A model generated the notes under the pieces. It worked only from the letters and a program-made list of their open reading frames with translations. It did no database searches and was not told the origin of the DNA. This document shows positions 46,021-58,129 of a stretch of DNA of 64,000 nucleotides, piece by piece. The stretch spans positions 22,565,546 through 22,629,545 of the forward strand of contig OY783199.1 of the NCBI GenBank assembly GCA_963678675.1, in the 5' to 3' direction. Each line of letters begins with the position of its first letter. Positions within the stretch are counted from its first letter, which is position 1. Source of the stretch: Xiphydria camelus (taxonomy: Eukaryota; Arthropoda; Insecta; Hymenoptera; Xiphydriidae). Both the position numbers and the translations under genes were made by a program.

Positions 46021-47029
46021 GAAGATTCTATATCGTCGAGAGTTTCAGAGGGGTGGAATTTTCTATTGGCGTCCGATCAAAATTGCGTTTTCGTGTCCCG
46101 CATAGGTAGTACCCTGACTGTAATAGGTATCTGGAAAGGATTGCGACGATTTGTACGAGGGATGTCTCAAAAGTAAGTTCCACTATTTTCTTAAACCCGT
46201 TTGGTTGGCGGGAAACCTTTGAAATTTGGAGGGAATATTTGTCTGTGTGTAGTGCAAGCCCTATGAAATTCCTATGTGCGTGCATTCATTGCAAGGTCAG
46301 TCACGCCCCAGTCGCCATGGAGACTCTACTCGCTTCTACTGCCGATTATGAATTTCGTGGTGTTATTCGTTTTTTAACCGGAAAAAATAAAAATGCGACT
46401 GGAATTCATTGCGAGTTGTGTAGCGTGTACGGTGAAGATGTTGTGTCAAGGTCAATGGCTGCTCGTTAGCGCCAATCATTCACTGATGGGAGAAAAACAT
46501 TGCACGATGAGACAACGAAGCGGTCGGCCTTCGACTTTACGCACTCTGAGTGTTGGCGAACATGTTCGAAGAATCTTGGATTCCGATTGGCGTCTTACGC
46601 TTGATGAAATTCTTTATCAACTGCCTCCGAATATTGAGATAAGCCGTGCAACACTTCACAGGATTATTTCTGATGAAAACGAATAACACCACGAACTCTC
46701 TCTCTTCACAATCGGCGGTAGGAGCGAGTGGAGTCTCCATGGTGACTTGGGGCGTGACTGACCTTGCGATGAATGCACGCGCATAGGAATTTTTCCTCAC
46801 TCATGTCCATTTCGAGGCCTTTTCCAGCCTATTTTTAGACCGTAAGATGGCGTTTTTCCCGCGTGACACCGAGCGAGAATCCACAGGCTGTCAATAGTTA
46901 TTTTCGTTATTAGGGCGTGAAGCGCTGTTTTTAACGAGTGTGAAGTTTGCCGCACGAGCGAAGCGAGTACGGCAATCGCACTCGTTAGAACGGCGCGAAA
47001 CAACCGAATAATGAATTCTATTTTTTGTC

Positions 47030-47180
47030 ACTAAGTGTCAAATACGAGATTGACGATTTCACGCACTGCGCGGGTTGTTTCACGCACTGCGTAACTTTTC
47101 TCGAATTGGTGTGTGAAAGATGATTTCACATGCGTCGAGGACGACCATGAAACTGAGTATTTGACACTGAGTGACAAAAA
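47030..47180. repeat. Nested inverted repeat
   Basis: TTTTTGTCACTAAGTGTCAA at the left and its inverse at the right, within the mariner-derived complex. Confidence 0.7.
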
Positions 47181-47289
47181 AGTACTTTACTCAGACTGGC
47201 GCGATTGCTTAGTCCGAAGTGGATCTTTTTTTCAAAATGATGAACGCAACGTGAAATGAGCCGTGTATATGTTTTGTTTTGAGAAAGGG

Positions 47290-47495
47290 GCATTCGTGAA
47301 AAAAAATAGTATATGTCATTCGCGCGGCTGAAATCCTCGGATTTTTAAGATTGTGTTTAGATCGTAGCACGAGGCATGGTAGAGAGACGAGGCTCGCCCC
47401 CACACCATTCCTCGTGCTACGACCTAATTAAACACAGTCTGAAAAAACTTCGGATTTCCGCCTAATGACATAAGATACTATTACAGGGCTTGCAC
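47290..47495. repeat. Nested fold-back hairpin
   Basis: The arms contain AATAGTATATGTCATTCGCG, GATCGTAGCACGAGGCATGG and their inverses around a loop of about 25 bases at 47393-47408. Confidence 0.75.
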
Positions 47496-47539
47496 TAACC
47501 ACAGACAAATATTCTTACTTTTCACACACCTCGTATTAG

Positions 47540-48525
47540 ATTACGAGCGATGGATCTGCTGCCGTAACGATCTTGCTAGCTATGGAGTTGTTACATATAC
47601 TGGTATAGATCGGCTAATATTTTTTCTCGAAAAGGTATTGTGTAAAATTGGGTCAAATATTTGCTGGTAACAACTTAAATGCGGGCAAAATACAGGGATA
47701 GGGAGATAAATAAGATCAACTTTTTTGTTGCAAAACAGTAGTTAAAAAAAGATAGCGCGGAATCATATCTGCCAAACTCCATGCAGATAATAGTTACGAT
47801 GCTGGAATAAACTTTGCTGAATTTAGCAAAATAATTGACAGGCCACTGTAAATGCTTGTAGTATTATACTACTGTAGTAATATATATAACAGTCACTGTT
47901 AAAGCAAAAAATATCGTTGCACTCTTTATACTTTTCTTCCACTACACCATTTCGATCAGAAAATTTAATCACAGTACGGTGAAAATTTGTGCGACCCTCG
48001 TGCATACCTTTTTACAGTCAAATTTGCTGCTATGTCAATCTCCCGCTATGCATCCAAACAAGATTGCAGTAGTATTCCCGCTCCAGTGAGATGTTGTCTC
48101 AAAGGTATTCGGTAGCATCGCGAATCGGATGTATTGCTCCCGTTTTGGAAGTAACCACGCACCAGGTGCAGTGCATAAAGATTTCAAAGAAGAACGAGGA
48201 TGCATCGCTTGATGCAGTTTTGCGGTACCACGCGGCGCCTGCAAGGATGCGCCGTGCAGTGCCGCGCCGCATCGCGATATTGCCTCGTGACTTACGACCG
48301 GTCAAGGCATAAATCTTAATTCGTTTTCCTACCACAAACAGCGTGTCCGATAGTTTTATTTATTTCTCTCCTGGTGATGGCGGATAATCCACTGCTTCTG
48401 TATTCAATGCTCAAAGGCGACGAAAGAAGAAAAGGAAGATAAGAACAATATTCGTTTTCTTTTCTCCTCTTTCGCGGGGACCCGCGGTTTCCCCGATAGT
48501 TTAATATTCTTGTTCTTATATACGA
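47540..48525. other. No gene seen
   Basis: Overlapping frames on both strands at 48035-48335 have no motif. 48180-48310 is CpG-rich. Confidence 0.4.
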
Positions 48526-48840
48526 GTACACAAGGTGTTCACGCCCAGGCTTCGAGACAGGGTGAAGCTTATTTCAAGTGTGCCGCATATGTGGACCAAT
48601 GACTCAGTTGGCCTCCCTCGTCATCATTACGGTCAAATTAATTGGAAGCCAAATTGCATAGATCTCGAGGCACCGAAATTATCGACGTCTAATCGAGCAA
48701 TGCAACCTGTCGATGAAATGTCAACATAACCAGAAATTATAACCTGTACCTTTTCTCAGTGACTCAGTGGTTGTTTATACATAGGTATTCCTGAAATACG
48801 TATCTACCGCAAAGTGAATGAGTGACTTTAGGAGGGAAGG

Positions 48841-48981
48841 CGAATTCATTTTGGATACTCCTAAAGGTAAGAACACCCATTTCCACGTCACATTGGATGT
48901 ATGCTTTTGCAGCACTCTACCTCTAAGGTGACGTAGAAATGGGTGTTCTTACTTTTAGGAACATCTAAAATTAATTCACCC
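48841..48981. mobile_element. Small nested fold-back
   Basis: The 51-53-bp arms read GGTAAGAACACCCATTTCCA and inverse, with a loop of about 37 bases. Confidence 0.85.
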
Positions 48982-49564
48982 AAAAAATAACAATTATTAA
49001 ATGAATTGTAAAGTTACTGCTGCCTTATATTTTTTTCTAGGCTGAAATGTTATGTTTTGTAGTACACTGCACGGCACAATGTGTTTCATAATGTAGAATT
49101 TTAAAATAAAATCGGAACTGAAGAAAATAACGCTTTTGGTCATATTTTATCCGCCGGATATTTCGAGCATTTCGAGCATTATATACTAATTAATTATTTA
49201 ATTAATTAATTACGAATTGGGGCCGTTATTAAAAACAAAGGCGATGTGTTACCCAGTGGTGAATTTTTCAAGACTTGCAATATTTTTTTCATTTTGTTTG
49301 CAGTTTACTATCGTAACATGAATAAACTGCTAGTAGGTCTTAAGCTCTGTAAAAATGTTGGTTGAAAAATAAACAACGTGCATACTAACATAAACTTTAG
49401 ATTTATCTCGATTGGGTGTCAATAACCAGAAAAAATTTACAACTGGGCCAACTGAAGCAGGACCGGGCTCGTACAACTACCAAGTCATTGAGCAGGTATT
49501 GGTTCTGATTTTTGGTTATATTGACATTTTATTGACAGGTTGCATTGCTCGATTAGACACCGAT

Positions 49565-50171
49565 AACACAGGTTTACAAAAAAAAAAGTCCGGACTATTT
49601 GACCGGTCCATGGTATTCCGAGGTATTTTTGCGTCCTGAATCCGATCCCGAGGTCATCTGAGCCCCATCACGTCAGAAAAACGAGATTTCAAGGTCATTT
49701 AGAGGTTAAAATTACCATTTTTTGGAACTGGACCCAGGACAATTTCTCAAGCGACCTGTTGAGTTGGAGGGTAGTTGTTTAGGTCTTGAATACCTTCCAA
49801 ACATTGGAATGGAGTCCTAAATCTCGACCGGGATTATCACAGAACCACCCCAGTGGATAAAATGTTGCCATGTGATCGTTGTATCTCGCGGATTACGATC
49901 TCCCTGTCAAGGCATCCAATTCCGGCGATCCGTTCACTGTGACATATTGACAGTGGACCCAGCACTGACCCTAATGGCCTTAGAACCTTGGAGTCATGCT
50001 CTGGGTGCTGCTCAGGGCAGTCCCATTTCCTTATTTATTTATTTCGAAATCTCGTTTTTCTGACGTGATGGGGCTCAGATGACCTTGGGATCGGATTCAG
50101 GACGCAAAAAATACCTCGGAATACCATGGTCCGGTCAAATAGTCCGGACTTTTTTTTTGTAAACCTGTGTA
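49565..50171. mobile_element. Nested fold-back, about 145-bp arms
   Basis: Starts ACACAGGTTTACAAAAAAAA and ends with its inverse. The arms share GTCCGGACT, CCATGGTATTCCGAGGTATT and CGTCAGAAAAACGAGATTTC and are among the best conserved here, which suggests recent insertion. Confidence 0.9.
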
Positions 50172-50329
50172 ATTTTAGCGTTTTGAGATATATGCAATTT
50201 GGTTTCCAATTAATAGATGACCGTAGTGACGGCAGGGGAGGCTAATCGAGCTATAGTCCACTGCATGTGGCATATTTGAAATAAGCTCCACCCAGTCTCG
50301 AAGCCTGAGCGTGAACACCCTGTATATGT

Positions 50330-52500
50330 ACACAAATTTCTTTTTCACGACGTTACCGCGATCTATAATACTATGCTTCTAGCTCCTTCTTCCTGTCAGT
50401 GCTGCTTGAAATGTCGTAAAGCTGTTCTGCAGCTATCGAATCTGATGTTCTGTGCGAATTTGGTTTGCTCCGCCACTAAGTCCGACACCGTCGAGCTTCA
50501 TTTGGCACCGAATAGATCAGATGAAATTACGCAGCTTCCCCTATACTCCCAAAAATCATGTTTCAGGATCGTACACGGAGGCGATTTTTGCGGACGAGCG
50601 TTAGTAAAACGCATAGCACTTTTTCGAAGTTGAAGTCGTCGATTTTCTACATCTTTTGTTTGAAACATTTTCCTTGGCTCTCCATTTTAAAACAGCGGTC
50701 ATAAAATAAGGAAATGTTTTAAGGAACTCAATTTTTGAAACGCTGGACTGTCGAAAGGGAAAATATTTGGTGCAATTTTTGAAGCTCTGAAACGTCTATA
50801 TCTCGTTAAGTAGGAAAAAGTGGAAATTAAAATTAGGTGACCAGTATCCAGGAGATCCGGTATGTATCTTGCCAGATATGAAAATATGAAAAGTTATTAG
50901 CGTTCAGCTAATTATAGAGCTATATTTCCTTTGAATCCATCGGGTAATTGGCGGAATGGTATCCTATGTTTTCGTTTCTTTAAAGATATGCAATAGATGA
51001 TCAACTTTAATTAAAAATCGGCACTTCGTTAAAATTGTTATAAAATGATCGATTAGGGTTCCAAAATATATTATCAAAATTCTGGGAATATTCCCTCTTC
51101 AAGTACAAAGTGCTACGTGATTCATACTGTAGACCGGGGATGAAAGTGACATTTTGGACATAAGGCTCTCTCACGCATGCCCGGAGACGTATTCTAATCA
51201 CTATAAATTCTAATTTAATTCCCCTTTGAGATTTTAAAATCACTTTGTTCAATAAGAACATTTTTATCGCTACCATTACAATATCCTAAATATGGTAATG
51301 GAAGATCAAAGAAGGATATTTCTGGAACATTGAATAGCACCTGATACGCAGTAATGAAATTCTACCTCTGCCCAAGTATTTCGCGTTTGACGTAATTGCT
51401 ATACTTTTTCATCGCGGTACGAGATCTCGTCTTCCCACGCAGTTTGCAAAAGTACGATCAGCGTTACTTAAAGCTTTGCAGAGCGGTCGGGAGGGTCGGG
51501 TAAAGATGCTTAAACTCCTTCTATGTTAAAATCAATACATCGAGTGGAATCGGTCCTATTACCGAAGGACGTCGCAGAAGTCTAGCGTATCAATGCTATT
51601 ATATTTGTTGATCGCACAGAGAGAGGAGAAGGAACATTGTTCGTTTCGGTACGCTTTAACCCGCTATCGCACGCGCCCTTTATTGTAACGCAGTTACACG
51701 CGTATGAGAGCGTCGTGCTCACTTACGTTATTTTTACCAATAACATTTACAAGTACTATAATTATGCATAAAAATGTTATATTTTTGATAATGGAGTCAC
51801 ATAATAATACTTTTAATAATTAAGGAATAAAATATTTTTAATAATGGAGTCTGATACATAAAAATACTTTTAATTAAGGAATACAACTACTCTGTCGTCC
51901 TAAAAACAGATACCGTATCTACTGAGAGCGTACGATCTATGTACGTACGTTATTGTTCCTGAGTATGGTGTACCATATATGGCATAAATAATTTTTTAAA
52001 AATAAATGTTAATTTTTTCATAAATATTTTTTAAATTATTTTTTTATGAATAATAGGGGCAAAGCGCTGTCATATATATTTTTTTCATGGGATTTACAAA
52101 AATCATACAGGAAGGGGTTAAAATTTCAGAAACGTGACTGCACGCGCAGTGAGGAAAACGCTCACATCTGGTACACTGTCACTTTGTTTAGGCACTACAC
52201 GATACTAACTACATTTTAATGCGGTGCAACTTTGTTATCCCCTCTCAAAAATGATGGTAAAGGCATTCCTAGACGTTCGAGGTTGAAATTTTAGCATTGA
52301 TCGTTTTGTTGTCCGAAAAGAAATATGTTGAGGGATCATGCGTACATTATGCGTAGAATGAGTCAGGATTCACGTTCACTTGAGATTTCTTCTTATCGTT
52401 ATCGTTTCTTCTGTGTTAACGTGGAAGAAGGTCGGTTATTATGATGACAAGCTTCGAGTACTATAGAAATACTGGTATACAAAAAATTTACTCAAAAGTG
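50330..52500. other. No gene seen; tandem pair at 51782-51890
   Basis: The open frame 50373-50633 is Cys-rich at its start but lacks splice or family support. 51782-51834 and 51835-51890 are diverged direct copies of TTTTAATAATGGAGTC...TTTTAATTAAGGAATA (period about 53). Confidence 0.5.
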
Positions 52501-52504
52501 AAAT

Positions 52505-53150
52505 AAGATAACTAAATAGATCTCGATATGCTGATTCTAAAACTTTTTTTCCATTTTACTTTAGCACGTCATATTTTTTAAAAAATTAGGGTAAAATTTT
52601 TTAAAAATTACATTTTAGGTGGTTTCTAATTCGATTTTTCAAAAAAACTAGATATACTAACCAAATGTTGGCTGTAGATTCAAATGAAGCGTCAAAATAT
52701 AAATAAGAAGCGTCGATTGTATTCCATGATATGATAAGATTCCAGTAGGTATAGGCAAACATTCATCGAGGTGTACACGACCGCCTCCGGTTCTCCACCA
52801 CACATAAGCAGCGTCTCGCACACCTCAATGAATGTTTGCTTATTCCTCCTGGAATTTCATCGCACACCGGAATTCAATCGATACTTCCTATTCAATTTCT
52901 GATGCTTAATCCGAATTTGCAGTCAACATTTGATTAGTAGGTATGTCTAGTTTAGTAGAAAAATGAAGTTAGAGACTACCTAAAACGCGATTTTTTCGAC
53001 ATTTAACCCCAATTTTCTAAAAAATATGACGTGCTAGAACAAAACAAAAGAAAATATAGAATTAGTGTATCGAGATTTATATAATTCACCTCATTTAATT
53101 TTTGATATGAAAAAAAGGTTTAATTTTGTAGACCAGCGTAGTTAATTAAA
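52505..53150. mobile_element. Mosaic fold-back element, copy 3
   Basis: The arms of about 270 bp (GCAAACATTCATCGAGGTGT and inverse nearest the loop, ATCTCGATA/TATCGAGAT at the outside) flank a loop of about 38 bases near 52780-52815. The right end (52990-53145, for example GCGATTTTTTCGACATTTAA and ATTTTGTAGACCAG) matches 16575-16735 beside copy 1. Confidence 0.8.
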
Positions 53151-53456
53151 CTACATACATATAGACAGGAGAATTGTAATTACTTATAAAAATACATATA
53201 TCTAGTAGTCACATTTTAAATATAATAATATAGTTAAGACATTCAATTCCTTTGTCAGATTCAATTTTTTAATAAATTAGTCTTTAAGAAAACCTTAGTA
53301 AACAATTATTTGTATAAATACTGTAAAATCCGTTTAATATGATTTCCAAGGGGACGTATAAAAAATCGTCCTAGGCAGGAAAATGTCTTATGCGATAAAT
53401 CCTAACAGCCAAATAAAAACAGAAATATACTCACACAAGCGTAAATGCTTATATTA

Positions 53457-53906
53457 TGTAGGATTAGAAGAGTGGTTGAGCGAGAGACCCGAGTATAAGG
53501 CAAGGCGCACATTGAGACACATGCGACGCAACCCAGGCCGGCCGCCACTCAGGAACAAGGGATGGACAGAGAACGGTAGACGGGAGTAGAGAAGGGGGTG
53601 AGAATATATAAGCGGAGGGTAGGAGGAGAGAGGCAGATCGTAGATTCAGTTCAGAGTTCGCAGATCGTAGATTGTTCAGAGTTCGCAGATCGTAGATTGT
53701 TCGGAGTGCAGACGTACAGATTCCATAATGTGCAGAGTGTGAAGTTAGCGAAGTCGGTGAGTGATTTGAACGGAGTTACGGGCAACCTAACTCGATGGAT
53801 GGTTGTATCCATTTTCTATATTCTTGTAGTCATTTCTTGTATTAGTTAAAATACACGCGTTTATACCGCTTGACATATCCTGTTCTCCATGATTTTGATC
53901 CCACAT
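53457..53906 (+). mobile_element. Possible solo LTR
   Basis: It begins TGTAGGATTAG and ends CCCACA. In between is a TATA box (TATATAAGCGG at about 53604), a start-like AGTTCAGTTCAG region and a 25-bp tandem repeat. That layout fits a retrotransposon long terminal repeat, but no second LTR, primer site or clear target duplication is visible. Confidence 0.3.
53633..53708. repeat. 25-bp tandem repeat, three units
   Basis: Units GCAGATCGTAGATT followed by GTTCAGAGTTC, the first with two extra bases and the third with two changes. Confidence 0.85.
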
Positions 53907-55920
53907 ATATGTGTATTAAAGAATAGATACACATACATTTGAGATCAATACAAATCTTTTACGTATAGATCAATTGAAATCAATTCTTCAGTCCCTTGAA
54001 AAGAAAGAAGTAATTTTCTTTTGATTTAAGTTTTATGACGCCTGACCCACTATTAAATTTTCGATTGAGCTTAACTTTTGAACGGCATCGTCGGATGCGA
54101 AAACGAAGCAAATGTATTATGCAATGGTGTAGATTGGCGCAATCACTAAGTGTAGTTTACAGAGACACGGCATTGTCGGTCGTCAAAAAAGCGCTATGAA
54201 CGGGAATGAGGCGCGTATTATGCAAGATATTTTGTATAAAAAATGAGGTTTAAACTCAAGGGACCAGCATAAAAAATTCATAATAATATGGGAAATCATA
54301 TTAACGAAGATCGTATTAAGTAGATTCTACTGTACCTACGTCATTTGTGTAATGACTACAATTTATCATTATATAACCAAGATATAAGATCTTTTCCTAA
54401 TCTTTCATAAGCGGGACCCAGTGCAAAAGATCACGAGATAGGCGTGAATGCCTGGACAACAAAAACGAACAGTCTCGAGCGTTGACCTTCTATATTTTTT
54501 GAATCATAGATAATATCGATGTAAATACTTGCTATAACCCCTGCTGGTACTTTATTCGGAATACCTTGGAATCTCCAGCAGCAAGTCTATTATAGTTTCG
54601 TGCTTCGATAAGAATCCGATCAAGGACAGGTGGGAAGATTCACCCACAATTACGCGAGAAATTTCCAGTGCCACCTGTGGGTATATCTAGCGATCCTATC
54701 GATCCGTCCAGATTATTGCGACGATACGACACGTCTCAATGACCTGTTAAAGTTATATCAAATTACGATCCCGCAGACGAGCTCGGATGAAGGGTTTCTC
54801 CCTCACGGTTAGACCGAACGCTTGTTATCCTTCCGTCGGAAACCCTGCACGAAGGACAGCACCATGCATACAGGTATACGTATCCTCACCTACACAACGA
54901 CGCGGCATACGCTTGTTAAACCGTATGATCTAATAATCAGTGGCGAAATTCGAAGCACCCCCAACGGGCGTGACTTTCGAAGCGTGCGTATACCCAACCT
55001 ATACAACGCGCAATAAAGATGCGAAGGAGTCAGGCGGTACAAGAGGATCCCGTTTTACGCTTCCTTCCGTGAGTTTTCTTATCTCCCCCCGCGGCTGCGC
55101 CGATACGTGAAAAATCGCGGTTGGACTCGGCGAATCGGCTGATTCGAAGGATTCAGAATAAAACGAAAATTTATTTCGTCAATACACGAATCCTCCTTTC
55201 GATTGGGTGAAATTTTATTTGCTCGATTTTCTTGAAAACTGATCTATATTGAGAGAAATTTGTAAGGCACATAGCAATCAGAATAGGTCTGATAGCTATA
55301 CTATAAGGTTACGAATCTCGAGCGTGGGGAACAAGGTAAAGGGAACTCGAGTCATATAATTTGATCTGCTTACCCCCTAGAACATCTAAAATTTTCCAAC
55401 CTGATTTCCGCCTAGAGGTCCTACTACCTCCTGCTACCATCCTTTTTAGCCTAAATTTCCGCAATCATCTTTTATCTTCTGCAAATACCATCTATATATT
55501 AAGCCTATAACTCCTCTACGATGTAGTGAATGATAATTTTTTCGCTTTATTTAATAAATCTTGAACTTTTTTTTGTGAAAAATACATAAAACCGTAATTA
55601 AAATAATCAGAAGAGTATTCCCCACTTTCTGCTTTCCTTTTTTGATCACTAATAAAAGAATATTTTATAAGAAGAATGAAAAAATCTATTTAATTTTGAC
55701 TGAAACCAAACTTTATTTCCAAAAATTGTTTACTACATGAATTATTACATTAAAAACTTAGGCATAGATAAATAATCAATCGTTATTATTTATTAATTTT
55801 AATCCACATATATATTCGCCCAAAATTTATTAGAACTATAGAGAATATACAGTATTTCTCGGTAGGCAAAATTTTGTATTCAATGTATTCCAACTCTCTA
55901 TCGTTTACCGGTATGCCAAC
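53907..55920. other. No gene seen
   Basis: Only short frames; 54600-55140 is slightly richer in GC, with no motif. Confidence 0.4.
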
Positions 55921-55923
55921 ATA

Positions 55924-56157
55924 TTATACTTCATTGTCTCCAATGTTCATAAAGACACACACAGTATGTAAAGATTGTACTGGTACAGCCAAAATATTGT
56001 CGGTCACCTGAACTTTGCATAGACATTTCGTGGTCGCATAAGTGAATCGATCACCTGTGGCGGCCTGAAAAACCTCCACAATTTGAACTTCTTGAATGAT
56101 ACCAAAGTGTTGACCAATGCAGTGACATACCGGAAGCACACAATGACATTCTCTCAT
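55924..56157 (-). CDS. Unidentified 77-residue cysteine-rich protein
   Basis: A complete ATG-to-stop frame on the minus strand with balanced, protein-like composition, unlike the AT-rich surroundings. Its N-terminus MRECHCVLPVCHCIGQHFG has C-x-C-x5-C-x-C with three histidines, suggesting metal binding. It continues EVQIVEVFQAATGDRFTYAT and KCLCKVQVTDNILAVPVQ, ending VFMNIGDNEV. An AATAAA on the same strand lies about 95 bp after the stop. It may be a single-exon gene, a terminal exon, or a relic of a mobile element or captured gene. I do not recognise it. Confidence 0.45.
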   Translation of the reverse strand: MRECHCVLPVCHCIGQHFGIIQEVQIVEVFQAATGDRFTYATTKCLCKVQVTDNILAVPVQSLHTVCVFMNIGDNEV

Positions 56158-56239
56158 AGCTTTAATAAAATAACGTATAAAACCTAATTTAGTTCAAAGT
56201 TAGCCGCGTACCTTATAGGCAAGTTTATTTTGCCTGTTG

Positions 56240-56325
56240 TCAAGCGGCCGAGTATGGCTATACTGATAGCGTGCTGGACTCGTATGCTCAAACACCCGGG
56301 TTCGATCCCTCCGTGGTCTTTTTTT
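56240..56325 (+). tRNA. tRNA-like sequence, probably pseudogene or SINE head
   Basis: GGTTCGATCCC at 56300 is a perfect Pol III B box. An A-box-like GTATGGCTATACTG lies about 45 bp upstream, and a T run (terminator) follows at 56321. The acceptor and T stems pair poorly, so a working tRNA is unlikely. Confidence 0.3.
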
Positions 56326-56329
56326 TTTC

Positions 56330-57200
56330 ATTACGAAATTGTTAAATTTTCTTTTACCGCGTACGGAAACGAATTGCCGACGCTCTGTTCGTTTTGATAC
56401 TGTACATTAAGTAATATAGCACTACCACACAAATACAATAAGAGCAATACGCATTGCTGAAGTAACTATAAGTATAATTGATATATTTATTTATAGTACC
56501 TATGGTAAAATAGAAATAAGTATTTTTATGGTAAACAGAGACTTATTCTTATATTAATAAACTACTAGCATTGCCGTACAATCTATAAAATTTCTTTCAG
56601 TGTATGAGAGCAATCGATTCTCCGCGTATCTATATTGTGAACCTCAACGAGTTACATTTTTATTCGCTGCAAATCAATATTATCGCGACGCGTAGTATAT
56701 TTTTCGTTTTGTTTTATTTAAATATCTGCTCGCTAGACTGCTACGTAGTATATTACTAGCAGAAAAAAAATTATCATACACTTCGACGATAAAGATTTAT
56801 TACTTTCGGTCTCGAAGCAACTCTTGATTTATTTCTTCGCGTATTTTCTTTTCTCTTTATGCGCGGCATTATTTTAGATTATTTTTCCCCATCCATTTCA
56901 AGCGACCTTCCTTCCGATGGAATAAAAATATATATATTCTACGTGTCATCCCCCAGGATTGATTCTAAATTCAGCTTCCTCCCTTTGCCTCTCTTGCTCT
57001 ATATATTTCCCCCTCTCTTTATCGCCTCGTCTCTACGGTCCTCAGCTTTGTTCGGATTGAAAATTGGACTGGATAAATTGATGGAGGTGAATCCTCTGTC
57101 GTTTTAGAGCGCTCGTATATTTTTGTGTTTCTTTTTCCACCGAATCGAAGTGACTATAGGGAAACGCTCCAGAAGGTGTAAGACATGAGACATAGTATGT
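56330..57200. other. No gene seen
   Basis: AT-rich with pyrimidine-rich tracts. Confidence 0.4.
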
Positions 57201-57381
57201 AAGGGGCCATCCACAAATGACGTCACGGCAATTTTGAAGATTTAAAGCTCCCTCTCTCCCTCCTCTTCTGATCCTTTCAACACGCATTTTCTATTAGCTT
57301 TCTATTTCAACACAATGTTACGCTTTGCTCGCCTCTCCCTACTCCCCTCAATCAATACGGCATCATCTATGAATAACCTCT
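57201..57381. mobile_element. Small diverged MITE
   Basis: AGGGGCCATCCACAAATGAC at the left and GTTATTCATAGATGATGCCG-type inverse at the right, both with TAA-like flanks. The ends resemble ISL2EU-type AGGGNCCNTCCA ends. The arms are diverged. Confidence 0.4.
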
Positions 57382-57389
57382 AATACGTA

Positions 57390-58128
57390 AGATGTTAATC
57401 GATGGAGGAGAAGATAGAAAGATGGGAGGCTGAGTGAATTCTCTCGATCAATTTAAACTTTTGCACTTGACATCGCACACATAGCTTTATAGACATGCAA
57501 TACAGCCGTTCCAGAAATGTCTCGACAATGCAATCCCTGTATTTGCGAAGGAAAGGTGTAAACACATGTGCATGGAGACTCTGTGATGGGATAGTTACGA
57601 ATAAATGAAATGGATTTCTCAGCCGATTCTTTATGCGGAGGCGAGTGCGGTGGCACCGCAACGCGAGGTAAATGACTCGTGCAAGACTGATAGCAGACCG
57701 CAGAGCTGCCAAGCGAACCGAGCCCATCGGTCGATGGTTCCCTATTTAATTGATTTTGACCCTTGCGTTACTACCGACCCTCTCTATCCTTTACCGTCAC
57801 CCGCAGCGAGAAATCCATCCTAAAGTTCAGCTCCCTTCTGTACTGAGCCGGACCACGGCCGGTTTTTTCTCAGCGCATTATAATCCTCACGAAGAAGTAA
57901 CCTTTCGGGGCGATCCGTATTTCTAAAGTGCGCTTTCGAATTCTATTACGCTTGGAGAAATAATCAGTTTCGGCGTCAAATTGACGGGGAATTTGTTCGC
58001 AGAGGGATGAACTTTTTGGACGAATGGAAAATTTGTTTTAACTCTGAATTATTTCTTTATGGCAATTTTCGCTCGTACATTCGCATAGATAGAGGAGCAG
58101 TTCCAGAAGTACCTACCTGACCTAACAA
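57390..58128. other. No gene seen
   Basis: Frames on both strands at 57395-57823 overlap each other and lack motifs. Confidence 0.4.
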
Positions 58129-58129
58129 A

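Larger units (their letters stand above)
46156..47533. mobile_element. Mariner-derived fold-back complex
   Basis: TA-flanked ends CGAGGGATGTCTCAAAAGTA and CTTACTTTTCACACACCTCG. A plus-strand frame from 46317 reads a mariner N-terminal HTH (GVIRFLTGKNKNATGIHCEL, then frame-shifted to about 46683 ending RATLHRIISDEN). The segment 46250-46360, with the start of that frame, is repeated inverted at 46690-46795. Further nested inverted repeats lie at 47030-47180 and 47290-47495. No catalytic domain. Confidence 0.75.
48529..50322. mobile_element. Large fold-back element with two nested elements
   Basis: The outer arms of about 130 bp pair GGTGTTCACGCCCAGGCTTC (48534) with its inverse ending ACACCCTG at 50322. 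Other pairs include TCATCATTACGGTCA / TGACCGTAGTGACG and AATTGGAAGCCAAATTGCAT and inverse. Nested elements are at 48841-48981 and 49565-50171. Confidence 0.8.

Noticed and set aside
50373..50633. Cys-rich plus-strand frame as a secreted peptide
   Set aside because: Cysteines are confined to the first third, no convincing signal peptide or splice sites, and composition drifts to non-coding.
53633..53708. 25-bp repeats as a CRISPR array
   Set aside because: Units are directly adjacent with no spacers, in eukaryotic DNA.
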